Below are positions 9,330 to 16,809 of a stretch of 64,000 nt of DNA, one piece after another. The position numbers and the translations under genes are program-made. Position 1 is the stretch's first letter, and every line of letters begins with the position of its first letter. Source of the stretch: Micromonospora sp. MH99 (GTDB lineage Bacteria > Actinomycetota > Actinomycetes > Mycobacteriales > Micromonosporaceae); contig NZ_MUZA01000024.1 of the NCBI RefSeq assembly GCF_021442385.1, forward strand, positions 24,057 to 88,056, written 5' to 3'. Under the pieces are notes generated by a model. The model saw nothing but the letters and a program-made list of their open reading frames with translations. It made no database searches and was not told where the DNA came from.

Positions 9330-9451
9330 CCCGCAGCTCCAGCCGGTTGTCCACAGCCATCGACACGCGCGATTGCGGTGCGGTACGGTCCGGTGTGCCG
9401 TGGTGACGGTGACGGCACGCTCAGTGAGGGGCCATCCGGGAGGAGTCGCCG

Positions 9452-9781
9452 ATGCCGCGGGGGGAGATCGACGAGGCCTGGATCGAGGAGGCGGTGCGGC
9501 GCTACCGCCGCATCGAATCGCTGCAGGCCGAGTTCGACCAGGCCGTCTCGACAGTCGAGGTCACCGTCCGGTCGCCGGACGGGCTGGTCGAGGTGGTGGT
9601 CACCGCCGGCGGGCGGATCACCGACGTCCGGTTCCTCGGGCCGCTGCACACCCGCAGCCCACGAGACGTGGCGGGCTCGGTGCAGGCCGCCGTCACCGCG
9701 GCCGCCGACGCCGCCGAGTGGGCCCGGGAGAAGCTGCACAACGAGACGTTCGCCGCCTACCGACCGCTCGCGGGGGCCTGA
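9452..9781 (+). CDS. YbaB/EbfC-family small protein
   Basis: A 109-residue protein starting behind GGGAGGAG. An N-terminal amphipathic helix (about 10-35) is followed by a beta strand block, VEVTVRSPDGLVEVVVTAGGRITDV, visible as VRSPDGLVEVVV and GGRITDV, which resembles YbaB/EbfC, and by a C-terminal helix. YbaB proteins bind DNA as dimers, but in actinobacteria divergent members often sit with WXG100-type genes in operons linked to type VII secretion. The next two genes fit that pattern: they follow with a 1-bp gap and a 1-bp stop/start overlap. It is unlikely to be the main nucleoid YbaB, which normally lies by recR-dnaX. Confidence 0.7.
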   Translation: MPRGEIDEAWIEEAVRRYRRIESLQAEFDQAVSTVEVTVRSPDGLVEVVVTAGGRITDVRFLGPLHTRSPRDVAGSVQAAVTAAADAAEWAREKLHNETFAAYRPLAGA

Positions 9782-9782
9782 C

Positions 9783-10088
9783 ATGGACACACTGCGCGCG
9801 CTCTCCGCGCGGCTCGACGAGGCGAGCGCCATCCTGACCACGCTGTCCCACACCGTCACCGCCAGCGACCCGGCCCAGGCCGCGTTCGGCGCGGACGCCC
9901 CGGGCCGTCCCGGCGAGATCGGTCGCGCGCTGCACCGACAGTGGACCGCCGCCACCGACGATCGGGCCCGCGAGGCGCGCGCCGCCGCCGCCCGGCTCGC
10001 CGCCGCCTCCTCGGCGGTCCGCGAGGCCGCCGACCGGTACGCCGAGGTCGACCGCGCCGCCCGCCGCCGGATCATCGGGGAGCCGTGA
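9783..10088 (+). CDS. Small helical protein, possible type VII secretion (ESX-like) target
   Basis: A 101-residue, almost entirely helical, Ala/Arg-rich protein (LRALSARLDEASAIL near the start; a second long helix about 55-95). Size and helical hairpin layout recall WXG100/EspC-like (DUF2580-type) proteins, though no clear WXG is present. ATG lies 1 base after the preceding stop and its own TGA overlaps the next ATG, so the three genes are translated together. Function is inferred from layout only. Confidence 0.5.
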   Translation: MDTLRALSARLDEASAILTTLSHTVTASDPAQAAFGADAPGRPGEIGRALHRQWTAATDDRAREARAAAARLAAASSAVREAADRYAEVDRAARRRIIGEP

Positions 10089-10768
10089 TGGACCCGCTGG
10101 ACCGGCTCGCCGAACCGGGTCTCAACCTGCTCTACCGGGTGGACGCGTTGCTCGCGGCCGGCGTTCCCGAGGGGCACCGCGTCTGGCCTCTGCTGCGCCG
10201 GATGCAGGTGCTGCCGGGTGACGCCGTCCGGGGCTTCCTCGACCTGCACCCGGCGCCGCTGGCCAGCGCCGGGCACGCGGTGCGCCGGCTGGTCCGGGGG
10301 TACGACGACGTCGGCGCGGCGCTCACCGACCCGGTGCTCTGGTCCGGTCCGGCCGCCTCGGCGTACGGGCAGGAGCGCGCCGCGCTGCTGCGTCATCTCG
10401 ACGAGGGCCCGGAGAGCCTGGTCGGGCGACTGGAATCCACCGCCGGGTACGCGGACGCCCTCGCCGACTGGGTGGAGGGCAGCCGCCTCGCACTGGCCCG
10501 GACGTTGGCCGACGTGCTGCGCTCGGCCGAGGCGGTGGCCGTGGTCGCCGCCACCGCCACCGGCCCGCCGACCCGCCTGACGCCGGTCGGGCCGGGTGTC
10601 GCCGACGCGGCCGAGATCGCCGCGCGGGTGCTGGCGGTGCTGTGCGTCGCGTACGACGGTGCCGAGACACTGCTGCGCCAGTGGGCGCCGAGCCTGGCCG
10701 AGTCCACCTGGCGGTCGTCGATGGACGGCCGTCCCCGCTACGACCAGCCCACCCGGGTCGGCTGGTAG
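10088..10768 (+). CDS. Hypothetical helical protein with WXG-like motif
   Basis: A 226-residue helical protein not assigned to a named family. Residues ~80-110 contain LWSGPAASAYGQERAALLRHL, seen as LWSGPAASAYG, where W-S-G sits at a helical turn as in WXG100 proteins. The rest is Ala/Leu-rich helix with no signal peptide and no strong membrane segment. It is coupled to the preceding gene by a TGATG overlap. The three-gene unit separates holB from ricT. Most likely a WXG100-superfamily or type VII-associated protein; no ESX ATPase is present in the window. Confidence 0.5.
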   Translation: MDPLDRLAEPGLNLLYRVDALLAAGVPEGHRVWPLLRRMQVLPGDAVRGFLDLHPAPLASAGHAVRRLVRGYDDVGAALTDPVLWSGPAASAYGQERAALLRHLDEGPESLVGRLESTAGYADALADWVEGSRLALARTLADVLRSAEAVAVVAATATGPPTRLTPVGPGVADAAEIAARVLAVLCVAYDGAETLLRQWAPSLAESTWRSSMDGRPRYDQPTRVGW

Positions 10769-11052
10769 CCGGTCGTCGCGTCCCCGGACAGGCCACGGCG
10801 TCGCTCGCGGGCGCCCGAGCAGAGTCGGCGCCCACGGCGACGCCGTGGTCTTCCCCCTGCACCCCCCGCAGGTCTGCCTCCACTCAACGCCGCCCGGAGA
10901 CGTTTGTCCCGCACCCGCGGCCGGAATCAACCGTCCGGGCGAGGGTCAACGGCACGACGGGTGGCCCGGCTATAGGTCGAGTCGACGGTCATGGATGCGG
11001 TGCGGGGGTCGGCCGCTGCGTCCTTTGCGGTGATGCGTCGTAAGGTGGGGGG

Positions 11053-11892
11053 ATGGGCATGCTCTGCGCGGTCAGCTTCAACCGGTACGGGCGCCTCTAC
11101 TACCTCGACCCGGGGGAGTTGCGTCCGCAGGTGGGCGACCGGGTGCTGGTGCCGACCGACGACGGGCCCGAGGTGGCCGAGTGCGTGTGGGCCGCCCAGT
11201 GGGTGACCGAGGAGACCGACGGCTTCCCCCGGCTGGTCGGGCTGGCCGGTGACGACGACCTGGCCCGGGACGAGGCGCTGCGCCGTCGTAAGGCCGAGGC
11301 GAAGGTGGCGGCGAAGCGGTTGATCCGTGCGCACGGCCTCCCGATGAAGGTGGTGGCCGTCGACCACGTCCTCGGCTCGGGCGACGGCGGCGGCGAGCGC
11401 AGCACCGTCTACTTCACCGCCCCGCACCGGGTGGACTTCCGGTCCCTGGTCCGCGACCTGGGCGCCACCCTGCACTGCCGGGTCGAGCTGCGGCAGCTCT
11501 CGGCACGGGACTCGGCGCGCGTCCAGGGCGGCATCGGCTCGTGTGGCCGGGACCTGTGTTGCGCGACGTTCCTGACCGACTTCGAGCCGGTGACGATCCG
11601 GATGGCCAAGGACCAGGATCTGCCGTTGAACCCGCTGCGCATCTCGGGGGCGTGTGGCCGGTTGATGTGCTGCCTGAAGTACGAGCACCCGCTGTACCAG
11701 CGCTTCCAGGAGACCGCGCCGGCCGTCGGCAGCCGTGTCTCCACCCCCGAGGGCGACGGTCGGGTGGTCGGCCACAGCGTTCCGCGAGACGCGGTCACCG
11801 TCCGCCTGGACGCCGACGGTTCCCGCTGCTCCTGCTCCCGCGCCTCCGTCTGCGCCCCCCGCCAAGCCCACGACCAGCACTACACCCCCTAA
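11053..11892 (+). CDS. ricT: RicT/YaaT-type PSP1-domain regulatory protein
   Basis: A 279-residue PSP1 C-terminal domain protein. It starts MLCAVSFNRYGRLYYLDPGE and carries the cysteine clusters GSCGRDLCC (about 161) and GACGRLMCC (about 199) with the conserved YEHPLYQRF. In Bacillus, RicT (YaaT) works with RicA and RicF in an Fe-S complex that aids RNase Y-dependent mRNA processing and Spo0A phosphorylation. The partners are absent here, so the actinobacterial role is unknown. Position close behind tmk-holB matches the conserved Gram-positive order. The gene ends 16 bp before a palindromic repeat that separates it from the convergent phosphatase. Confidence 0.85.
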   Translation: MGMLCAVSFNRYGRLYYLDPGELRPQVGDRVLVPTDDGPEVAECVWAAQWVTEETDGFPRLVGLAGDDDLARDEALRRRKAEAKVAAKRLIRAHGLPMKVVAVDHVLGSGDGGGERSTVYFTAPHRVDFRSLVRDLGATLHCRVELRQLSARDSARVQGGIGSCGRDLCCATFLTDFEPVTIRMAKDQDLPLNPLRISGACGRLMCCLKYEHPLYQRFQETAPAVGSRVSTPEGDGRVVGHSVPRDAVTVRLDADGSRCSCSRASVCAPRQAHDQHYTP

Positions 11893-11907
11893 CCCCCGGG
11901 GTCATCT

Positions 11908-11969
11908 TGTTGATCAAGAGCTTTGCGTCATTCGGAGCCCGAATTCTGACGCAAAGCTCTTGATCAACA
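11908..11969. repeat. Palindromic intergenic repeat, copy 1 (convergent-gene terminator)
   Basis: Perfect 23-bp arms (11908-11930 and 11947-11969) with core TTGATCAAGAGCTTTGCGTC and a 16-bp centre that holds a smaller ttcgg/ccgaa hairpin. It fills the 83-bp gap between convergent ricT and the metallophosphatase, so it can act as a terminator in both directions. Compared with copies 2-4, one base differs in each arm in a compensating way (GAGC/GCTC against GAGG/CCTC), so pairing is kept. Confidence 0.85.
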
Positions 11970-11975
11970 GGTGGG

Positions 11976-13712
11976 TCAGGAGAGGACGATGGGGGGTTCG
12001 GTCAGGTGGGGGGTTAGCGGGGCGCGGGGGGTCAGCCAGCTGGCTGTGGGGGACTGGTCGGGGTTCACCTGCCAGTCGCGGGACACCCGGTCCACCCCGA
12101 GCGGGTAGACCGTCAGGGTGCCGTCCGGGTCGATGCGCAACCGCAGGAACGACTTGGAGTCCTCGATGCCCTGCCCGGCGAACAGTTCGTTGACGTTCAC
12201 CCCGAACGCACCGGCGGCCAGCAGGTACGCCGCCACCAGCTGACTGGCCACCAGGCCGATGACCGGGCCGTACAGCACCGCCGCGGCGACCGCCGGCAAC
12301 GGCCACGGCCAGTCGTAGAACGGCAGCGCCAACCAGACCCAGGTGCCGCCGGCGGCCAGCGCCACCTGGGCCACGCCGTGGCTGACGCCGAGAATCCAGT
12401 GCCGGACATGCCGCTTGCCACTGGCGCTGGGCGGCTTGGCGAACAGCACCGCCGCCACCACCGTCACGAGCACCATCAGCACCAGCGGGACGCTGAACAG
12501 TCGCTGGTTGGTGCTGTCGGCCCAGTTCGCCGTCGCGCCGGCCATGGCCAGCATCAGCAGGGTGTGCAGGGTGCCGAGCAGCGTGGCGAAGCCGGGGTTG
12601 CGGAACGGCAGCCGGGCGAAGATGCCCCAGCCGTAGCGCCGGGAGCGGGCCGCGTCCGGATAGCGGGCCACCAGGTCGTACGGCTCTGTGCGGCTGGCCC
12701 GTCGGGTCGGCGTGTCCCGGGGCGGCACCTCGATGCGCTCCGGGAGCTTGTGCGTCGGGTACAGGTACGCGCCGCCGCCACCACAGGTGATCAGCTGCCG
12801 GTCCGGGCCGGCATAGCGGGCGTAGTGGTGCAGGTCGCCGGAGAGCAGCAGACGCACCTGCGCCCCGGTCGGATCGATGATGGTCCGGATGAAGTAGTCG
12901 ATCGAGTCGTACGCCGTGGGGACGTCGGCGGCCTTGACCCACGTCGGCGACGGCGCCGCGATGATCACCTTCGACTCGGGGGTGAGTCGCCGGGCCACCT
13001 CGTCGAAGTACGCCAACTGTGGGTCGTCCAGGTATGAGCCGGACTGGTCGTCGACGCCCAGCAGCCACCAGCCGGCCGGCAACTCCACGGCGAAGTACGA
13101 CCGCGACTGCCCGGTGCGCCAGCCGGCGAAGTTACGGTCCCGGGAGCGGACGAACAGCCGTAGGAAGGCGGTCAGGCCGTCGTACCAGTCGTGGTTGCCC
13201 GGCACCGCGAACAGCGTGGGACCCTCGGGCGGGGTCGCCGGCAGCGCGGCCTGGTACGGCCCCTTGCACCGGTTCTCGTACTCCGCGTAGGCCGCCGACG
13301 GGTACACCTGGTCCCCGCCCATCACCAGGGTCTGCCCACGGGGCAGCCGGTGCCCGTCCACGGTCAGCTCCGGCTGCGCCAGCAGGTACGCGACGGAGTA
13401 GGTGGCGTGGAAGCCGTCACCGAGGTCGGCCACGTAGTCGAGCCAGAGCCCGCCGTCCGGCCCCGCCTGGCGGAAGATGCCGTCGCCGAAGGCGTTCTGC
13501 AGCTCGCGCTTGTCCAGGTACGCCCCGAAGAGGATCGCCAACAGTGTCCGGATGCCGGTGCTGATCAGCAGGAACGGCGCCAGCCAGGGCACCGGCTTGC
13601 GGGGGGTGAAACCCAACTCCAGGGGGTCGGTGGAGCGCGGCCGGCGAGGGGCCCGCTCCCCGTCGGGTTGCTCGCCCGCCGGGGTCTGGTGATCGTCGCG
13701 TTCGTCACTCAC
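11976..13712 (-). CDS. Membrane-associated calcineurin-like metallophosphatase
   Basis: A 578-residue protein. An Asp/Arg-rich N terminus precedes a hydrophobic segment (about 42-64). The phosphoesterase domain shows DLGDGF, GDQVYPS (about 132), PGNHDWYDG (about 172) and GDLHHYARY (about 298), which are the metal-binding motifs of calcineurin-like enzymes. The C-terminal third (about 375-520) has four or more hydrophobic segments in a multi-pass bundle. The combination occurs in uncharacterised actinobacterial proteins; the substrate is unknown. A single-gene unit bounded by the repeat at 11908 and a tRNA gene upstream. Confidence 0.75.
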   Translation of the reverse strand: MSDERDDHQTPAGEQPDGERAPRRPRSTDPLELGFTPRKPVPWLAPFLLISTGIRTLLAILFGAYLDKRELQNAFGDGIFRQAGPDGGLWLDYVADLGDGFHATYSVAYLLAQPELTVDGHRLPRGQTLVMGGDQVYPSAAYAEYENRCKGPYQAALPATPPEGPTLFAVPGNHDWYDGLTAFLRLFVRSRDRNFAGWRTGQSRSYFAVELPAGWWLLGVDDQSGSYLDDPQLAYFDEVARRLTPESKVIIAAPSPTWVKAADVPTAYDSIDYFIRTIIDPTGAQVRLLLSGDLHHYARYAGPDRQLITCGGGGAYLYPTHKLPERIEVPPRDTPTRRASRTEPYDLVARYPDAARSRRYGWGIFARLPFRNPGFATLLGTLHTLLMLAMAGATANWADSTNQRLFSVPLVLMVLVTVVAAVLFAKPPSASGKRHVRHWILGVSHGVAQVALAAGGTWVWLALPFYDWPWPLPAVAAAVLYGPVIGLVASQLVAAYLLAAGAFGVNVNELFAGQGIEDSKSFLRLRIDPDGTLTVYPLGVDRVSRDWQVNPDQSPTASWLTPRAPLTPHLTEPPIVLS

Positions 13713-13855
13713 GCGCCGCAGCGTAGTACCGGTCCCGCCGAGGCGCTGTCCGGTAATTAGCCAGATGGCGGTGGTTGTCCGGTTGGTGCCGGCGGTGGCG
13801 CGGGGGTATCCCGCTCGGTCCGGAGCCGGGGGGTGCCGTACACTTGCTGATCGTT

Positions 13856-13929
13856 GCCGCCTTAGCTCAGTCGGCTAGAGCGACGCACTCGTAATGCGTA
13901 GGTCGACGGTTCGATTCCGTCAGGCGGCT
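13856..13929 (+). tRNA. tRNA-Thr (anticodon CGT)
   Basis: Cloverleaf seen directly: acceptor GCCGCCT pairs with AGGCGGC; D arm around TTAGCTCAGTCGGCTAGAG; anticodon stem ACGCA/TGCGT closes loop CTCGTAA, giving anticodon CGT (codon ACG). The T arm is GACGG-TTCGATT-CCGTC. CCA is encoded at 13930-13932. The last 22 bases, through the CC of the CCA, recur at 16002-16023 with one mismatch, suggesting use as an integration site. Confidence 0.97.
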
Positions 13930-13931
13930 CC
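13910..13931. repeat. Putative attL: tRNA-Thr 3' end direct repeat
   Basis: TTCGATTCCGTCAGGCGGCT plus CC, covering the T loop, T stem, acceptor stem and CC of the tRNA gene. It matches 16002-16023 in 21 of 22 positions in the same orientation. tRNA 3' ends are the usual attachment sites of tyrosine-integrase elements, and an intact tRNA on one side with a partial copy on the other is the usual footprint. Confidence 0.55.
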
Positions 13932-13934
13932 ACG

Positions 13935-13983
13935 GAAAGGCCCAGGTCACCGGCTTCATCGCCGATCATGACCTGGGCCTTTC
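13935..13983. terminator. Hairpin immediately after tRNA-Thr
   Basis: Perfect 15-bp arms GAAAGGCCCAGGTCA (13935-13949) and TGACCTGGGCCTTTC (13969-13983) with a 19-base loop, starting 3 bases after the tRNA CCA. The right arm ends in CTTTC, a weak U-run. It probably terminates the tRNA transcript. The same DNA is open on the minus strand as part of the gene remnant next to it, so it may instead be inherited from that gene. Confidence 0.55.
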
Positions 13984-14162
13984 GCTGTGCCGCCAAGGAG
14001 GCCAGAGCCGGTCCAAGGAGGGCAGCCACCTGCTCTGTCGTCGGCAGCTCGCCAGCCACGCACTCGATGAAGGACTCCGCGATCTCCCAGAGCGGTCTGT
14101 CGATTGGGCTCCGAGGTAGACGAGGGTGGCAAGACGCTCTTCGTCTTCGACGGGGGGCGTGC
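13937..14162 (-). pseudogene. Frameshifted gene remnant next to tRNA-Thr
   Basis: The minus strand holds two protein-like stretches in different frames that read as one sequence: PPVEDEERLATLVYLGAQ (about 14160-14105), then RPLWEIAESFIECVAGELPT (about 14095-14035) and EQVAALLGPALASLAAQRK. The shift falls near 14100. The 5' end abuts the end of the aldo/keto reductase gene and the 3' end runs into the tRNA antisense. I read this as the tail of a small accessory gene left at an island edge. No family is recognised. Confidence 0.35.
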
Positions 14163-14165
14163 TGA

Positions 14166-15218
14166 TCAGGCGGCGCCACGCTCGCTGACCGGCCGGCGGC
14201 GCAGGTTCGGGTTCAGCAGGGCCGGGGGCAGGTAGGCCTGGTCGAGCCGGGTGACATCGGTGCCGGGCGCGACGATCTCGTCGATCCGGTCGAGGATCTC
14301 GTCGGTGAGCGTGACGTCGACGCCAGCGAGCAGGTTGTCGAGGTGCTCCATCGTGCGCGGGCCGAGGATTGCGCTGGTCACGCCCGGGTGTGCGATGGCG
14401 AATGCCATGGCGAGGTGGGTCAACGGCATGCCTGCCTCGTTGGCGAGCGGGATGAGCTGTTCGACGACGTCGATCCGGAGCTCGTCGGTGAGGTGCCTGG
14501 AGAAGCGGGCGCGGCGCAGGTCGTTCTGCTCGCCCTTGCGGACCCGGCCGGTGAGCATTCCCTGCCCGAGTGGGCCCCACACCAGCGTGCCCATCCCGTA
14601 GCGCTGCGCGGCCGGCAGCACCTCGCTCTCGATGCTGCGGTTGAGGATCGAGTAGGGCGGCTGCTCGGTGTGGAAACGTTCCAGTCCGCGCCGCTCGGCG
14701 ACCCACTGGGCCTCGATGATGTCGGATGCGGGCATCGTGGACGACCCGATCGCCCGGACCTTGCCACTGCGGATCAGGTCGGAGAGCGCGGAGAGCGTCT
14801 CCTCGATGTCGGTGTCGGGGTCCGGGCGCTGGATCTGGTAGAGGTCGATGTGGTCGGTCTGCAGGCGGCGCAGCGAGTCCTCGACCGCGCTCATGATCCA
14901 GCGGCGGGAGGCGCCTCGCTGGTTGGGGTCGGTGGCCGTGCCCGGCGTCCGGGGCAGCGCGTTCAGCCTGGGAAGGCCCACCTTGGTCGCGAGGATGACC
15001 TTGTCGCGGCGCCCCTTGAGGGCCTTGCCCACGATCTCCTCCGAGTCGCCGTAGGCATCGGCGGTGTCGACGAGGTTGATCCCCGCGTCCAACGCCCTGT
15101 GGATGACCTTGATCGAGTCGTCAGGGTCGGGGTTCCCGATCACCGTGGCGAACATCAGCGTGCCGAGCGCGTACGGGCTGACCTTGATGCCCGTCCGGCC
15201 CAGGGTGCGGTACTGCAT
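14166..15218 (-). CDS. Aldo/keto reductase
   Basis: A 350-residue NADPH-dependent aldo/keto reductase of the YajO/Tas-like type. It begins MQYRTLGRTGIKVSPYALGT; D-x-x-x-x-YG at NLVDTADAYGDSEE (about 50) supplies catalytic Asp and Tyr, and the catalytic Lys lies in VILATKVGL (about 79). SSTMPASDIIEAQ and SAILGPRTMEHLDN (quoted in part) are the cofactor-binding end of the barrel. It is divergent from a TetR gene across a 90-bp gap with two palindromes. Both genes lie inside the segment bounded by the tRNA-Thr repeats, so they may have arrived together. Physiological substrate unknown. Confidence 0.9.
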   Translation of the reverse strand: MQYRTLGRTGIKVSPYALGTLMFATVIGNPDPDDSIKVIHRALDAGINLVDTADAYGDSEEIVGKALKGRRDKVILATKVGLPRLNALPRTPGTATDPNQRGASRRWIMSAVEDSLRRLQTDHIDLYQIQRPDPDTDIEETLSALSDLIRSGKVRAIGSSTMPASDIIEAQWVAERRGLERFHTEQPPYSILNRSIESEVLPAAQRYGMGTLVWGPLGQGMLTGRVRKGEQNDLRRARFSRHLTDELRIDVVEQLIPLANEAGMPLTHLAMAFAIAHPGVTSAILGPRTMEHLDNLLAGVDVTLTDEILDRIDEIVAPGTDVTRLDQAYLPPALLNPNLRRRPVSERGAA

Positions 15219-15248
15219 GAGCGTCTCCCTGCGGTATCGTCGTTATCT

Positions 15249-15289
15249 GGAAACTCTTTCCGGAACTATACGGAAAGCCTTTCCGGAAC
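15249..15289. promoter_or_regulatory. Double palindromic operator between aldo/keto reductase and TetR genes
   Basis: Two related dyads: GGAAA-ctc-TTTCC (15249-15261) and CGGAAAG-c-CTTTCCG (15271-15285). Each is followed by GGAAC, so CTTTCCGGAAC occurs twice in direct repeat. Dyad centres are 23 bp apart. The placement between a TetR gene and its divergent enzyme gene points to an operator bound by two dimers. Confidence 0.6.
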
Positions 15290-15307
15290 AGCAAGGGAGG
15301 CGCAGCC

Positions 15308-15913
15308 ATGTCCGACAACACGGCAGATTTCGGTGTTCGCGATCGCGCCCCGCGCCGGCTGCGCACCGACGCGCGCCGCAACATCGAGTCCCTGCTCGAA
15401 GCGGCGAAGACGGTCTTCAGCACCGCCGGCGTCGACGCCCCCGCCAAAGAGATCACCGATCTGGCCGGCGTCGGCGTCGGCACGCTCTACCGGCACTTCC
15501 CGCAGCGCTCGGACCTGATCAAGGCCGTCATCGAGCGCGAGATCGACGCCTGCGCCGATGCGGCCCCGGCTCTGGCCGCCGCGCACGAGCCGGGGGTCGC
15601 CCTCGCGAAGTGGCTCGACCGGTTCACCGCGTTCGTCGCGACCAAACGCGGATTTGCCGCAGCCCTGCACTCCGGCGATCCGGCGTTCGACGGCCTGCCC
15701 GGATATCTCATGCAGAAGCTGGGACCGGCCCTCGAGTCCCTGCTCGACGCCGCGACGGCCAGCGGCGAGGTCCGGGCCCGGGTCGGTGCCCAGGATCTGC
15801 TGTACGCCGTTGCGAAGCTGTGTGCGCCCATGCCGGACGAGGAACCCGACTACGGGCGGCGCATGGTCGCGCTCCTCGTCGACGGACTGCGGTCCGGCGA
15901 ATCCCCGCACTGA
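15308..15913 (+). CDS. TetR/AcrR family transcriptional regulator
   Basis: A 201-residue regulator preceded by AAGGGAGG. N-terminal HTH: AKEITDLAGVGVGTLYRHFP followed by QRSDLIKAV, about residues 40-70. The C-terminal domain is of the type common in actinobacterial regulators next to short-chain or aldo/keto reductases (LFAALHSG-like segment, here FAAALHSGDPAFDGLP). It is divergent from the aldo/keto reductase and probably represses it through the CTTTCCGGAAC sites. It lies inside the tRNA-flanked segment. Confidence 0.88.
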   Translation: MSDNTADFGVRDRAPRRLRTDARRNIESLLEAAKTVFSTAGVDAPAKEITDLAGVGVGTLYRHFPQRSDLIKAVIEREIDACADAAPALAAAHEPGVALAKWLDRFTAFVATKRGFAAALHSGDPAFDGLPGYLMQKLGPALESLLDAATASGEVRARVGAQDLLYAVAKLCAPMPDEEPDYGRRMVALLVDGLRSGESPH

Positions 15914-16001
15914 GACACCAGTCGACTCGCGCGGAGTTGAACGAACAGACGTCGGGCGGTGCGGCAGCACGAGCATCGGCGCGGGTCGGCCCTGAAGGTC
16001 A

Positions 16002-16023
16002 TTCGATTCCGTCAGGCAGCTCC
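16002..16023. repeat. Putative attR: degenerate copy of the tRNA-Thr 3' end
   Basis: TTCGATTCCGTCAGGCAGCT plus CC, equal to 13910-13931 except for A in place of G at its position 17. The rest of a tRNA gene is absent, so this is not a second tRNA. With the copy inside the tRNA it delimits a segment of about 2.1 kb. Confidence 0.55.
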
Positions 16024-16054
16024 GCTCGAACCGGGTCTCAGTTCCGCGCCGACA

Positions 16055-16663
16055 TCAGCCGCGCGCCGGGGGGTCGTTGGCCCACGGCGAGTGCGGGTGT
16101 GCGGTACGGATCGCCATCCGCAACCACCGGCGTTGCTCGGGGAGTAACAGGCGGTCGGCGATGCTCAGGTCATGCTCGTCCTGCGGGCGTGGGTCTCGCG
16201 CCTTCCACAGGAGTTGAGTGGCCAGCGTTCCGGTCGGTACGCCACGGACAGTCGCGACGGCCGAACTCCACCCAAGCCTGATCCGTGGATCTCTGCGGTA
16301 CCGCCAGACCGACTCGTCGCCGTCCTCCACGTTGACCTGAAGGACGAAACGATCGCGGTTCTCGTCGTGTATCCAGATGTTGCGCAGCTCGGGGTCGTCG
16401 AGGTGCTCCCGCAACGGGAGAAGACGCCCGCTCATGGCCGCGATCGGCCGCAGCTGGGCGGGCATGCTGCCGAGCAGGGCCGGGAGCCCCGGCCGGAGGG
16501 TGCTGACGTCGATGTCGCCGTGCTGGCGGCTGACCGCGCCCAACCAGTGGTCGATGGCCCATCCACCGGAGAGCCACCAGCGGGCCGGACAGCGGCCGAG
16601 CAGCGAGCAGACGTCGGTGATGGAGAGCGCCGCCCAGACGTGCCGTTGAGGGTCGTACCGCAC
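16055..16663 (-). CDS. Nucleotidyltransferase-domain protein (aminoglycoside/lincosamide nucleotidyltransferase-like)
   Basis: About 202 residues. WWLSGGWAIDHWLGAVSRQHGDIDVS (seen as SGGWAIDHWLG and HGDIDVS) matches the GG-W-(x)n-HxDxD nucleotidyl-transfer site of the ANT(2'')/LinA group; the Asp pair binds Mg and ATP. WLRMAIRTAHPHSPW closes the domain. Relatives adenylylate antibiotics, but many chromosomal homologues have unknown roles. The GTG at 16663 is a tentative start; the open frame continues upstream to 16852, overlapping the RNA-ligase gene. It lies just outside the putative attR, on the same strand as the RNA ligase and AraC genes. Confidence 0.65.
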   Translation of the reverse strand: MRYDPQRHVWAALSITDVCSLLGRCPARWWLSGGWAIDHWLGAVSRQHGDIDVSTLRPGLPALLGSMPAQLRPIAAMSGRLLPLREHLDDPELRNIWIHDENRDRFVLQVNVEDGDESVWRYRRDPRIRLGWSSAVATVRGVPTGTLATQLLWKARDPRPQDEHDLSIADRLLLPEQRRWLRMAIRTAHPHSPWANDPPARG

Positions 16664-16809
16664 GCCCCCAGGCTGGCACCGACTCAGACCGGACGCCAGA
16701 CTCCGCACCCGGGCCTGCTGGTAGCGCAGGTGCCGACCCACCGGGGACGCCTGCGGTAGCGCCTCTGACAGAGGGGCTGGCCCGGTACGCGGAGGACTGC
16801 CGAACGTAC

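Noticed and set aside
9347..9355. Exact actinobacterial DnaA box TTGTCCACA after holB
   Set aside because: A single 9-mer is expected about once in two such windows by chance, no cluster or dnaA/dnaN genes are near, so it is not an origin.
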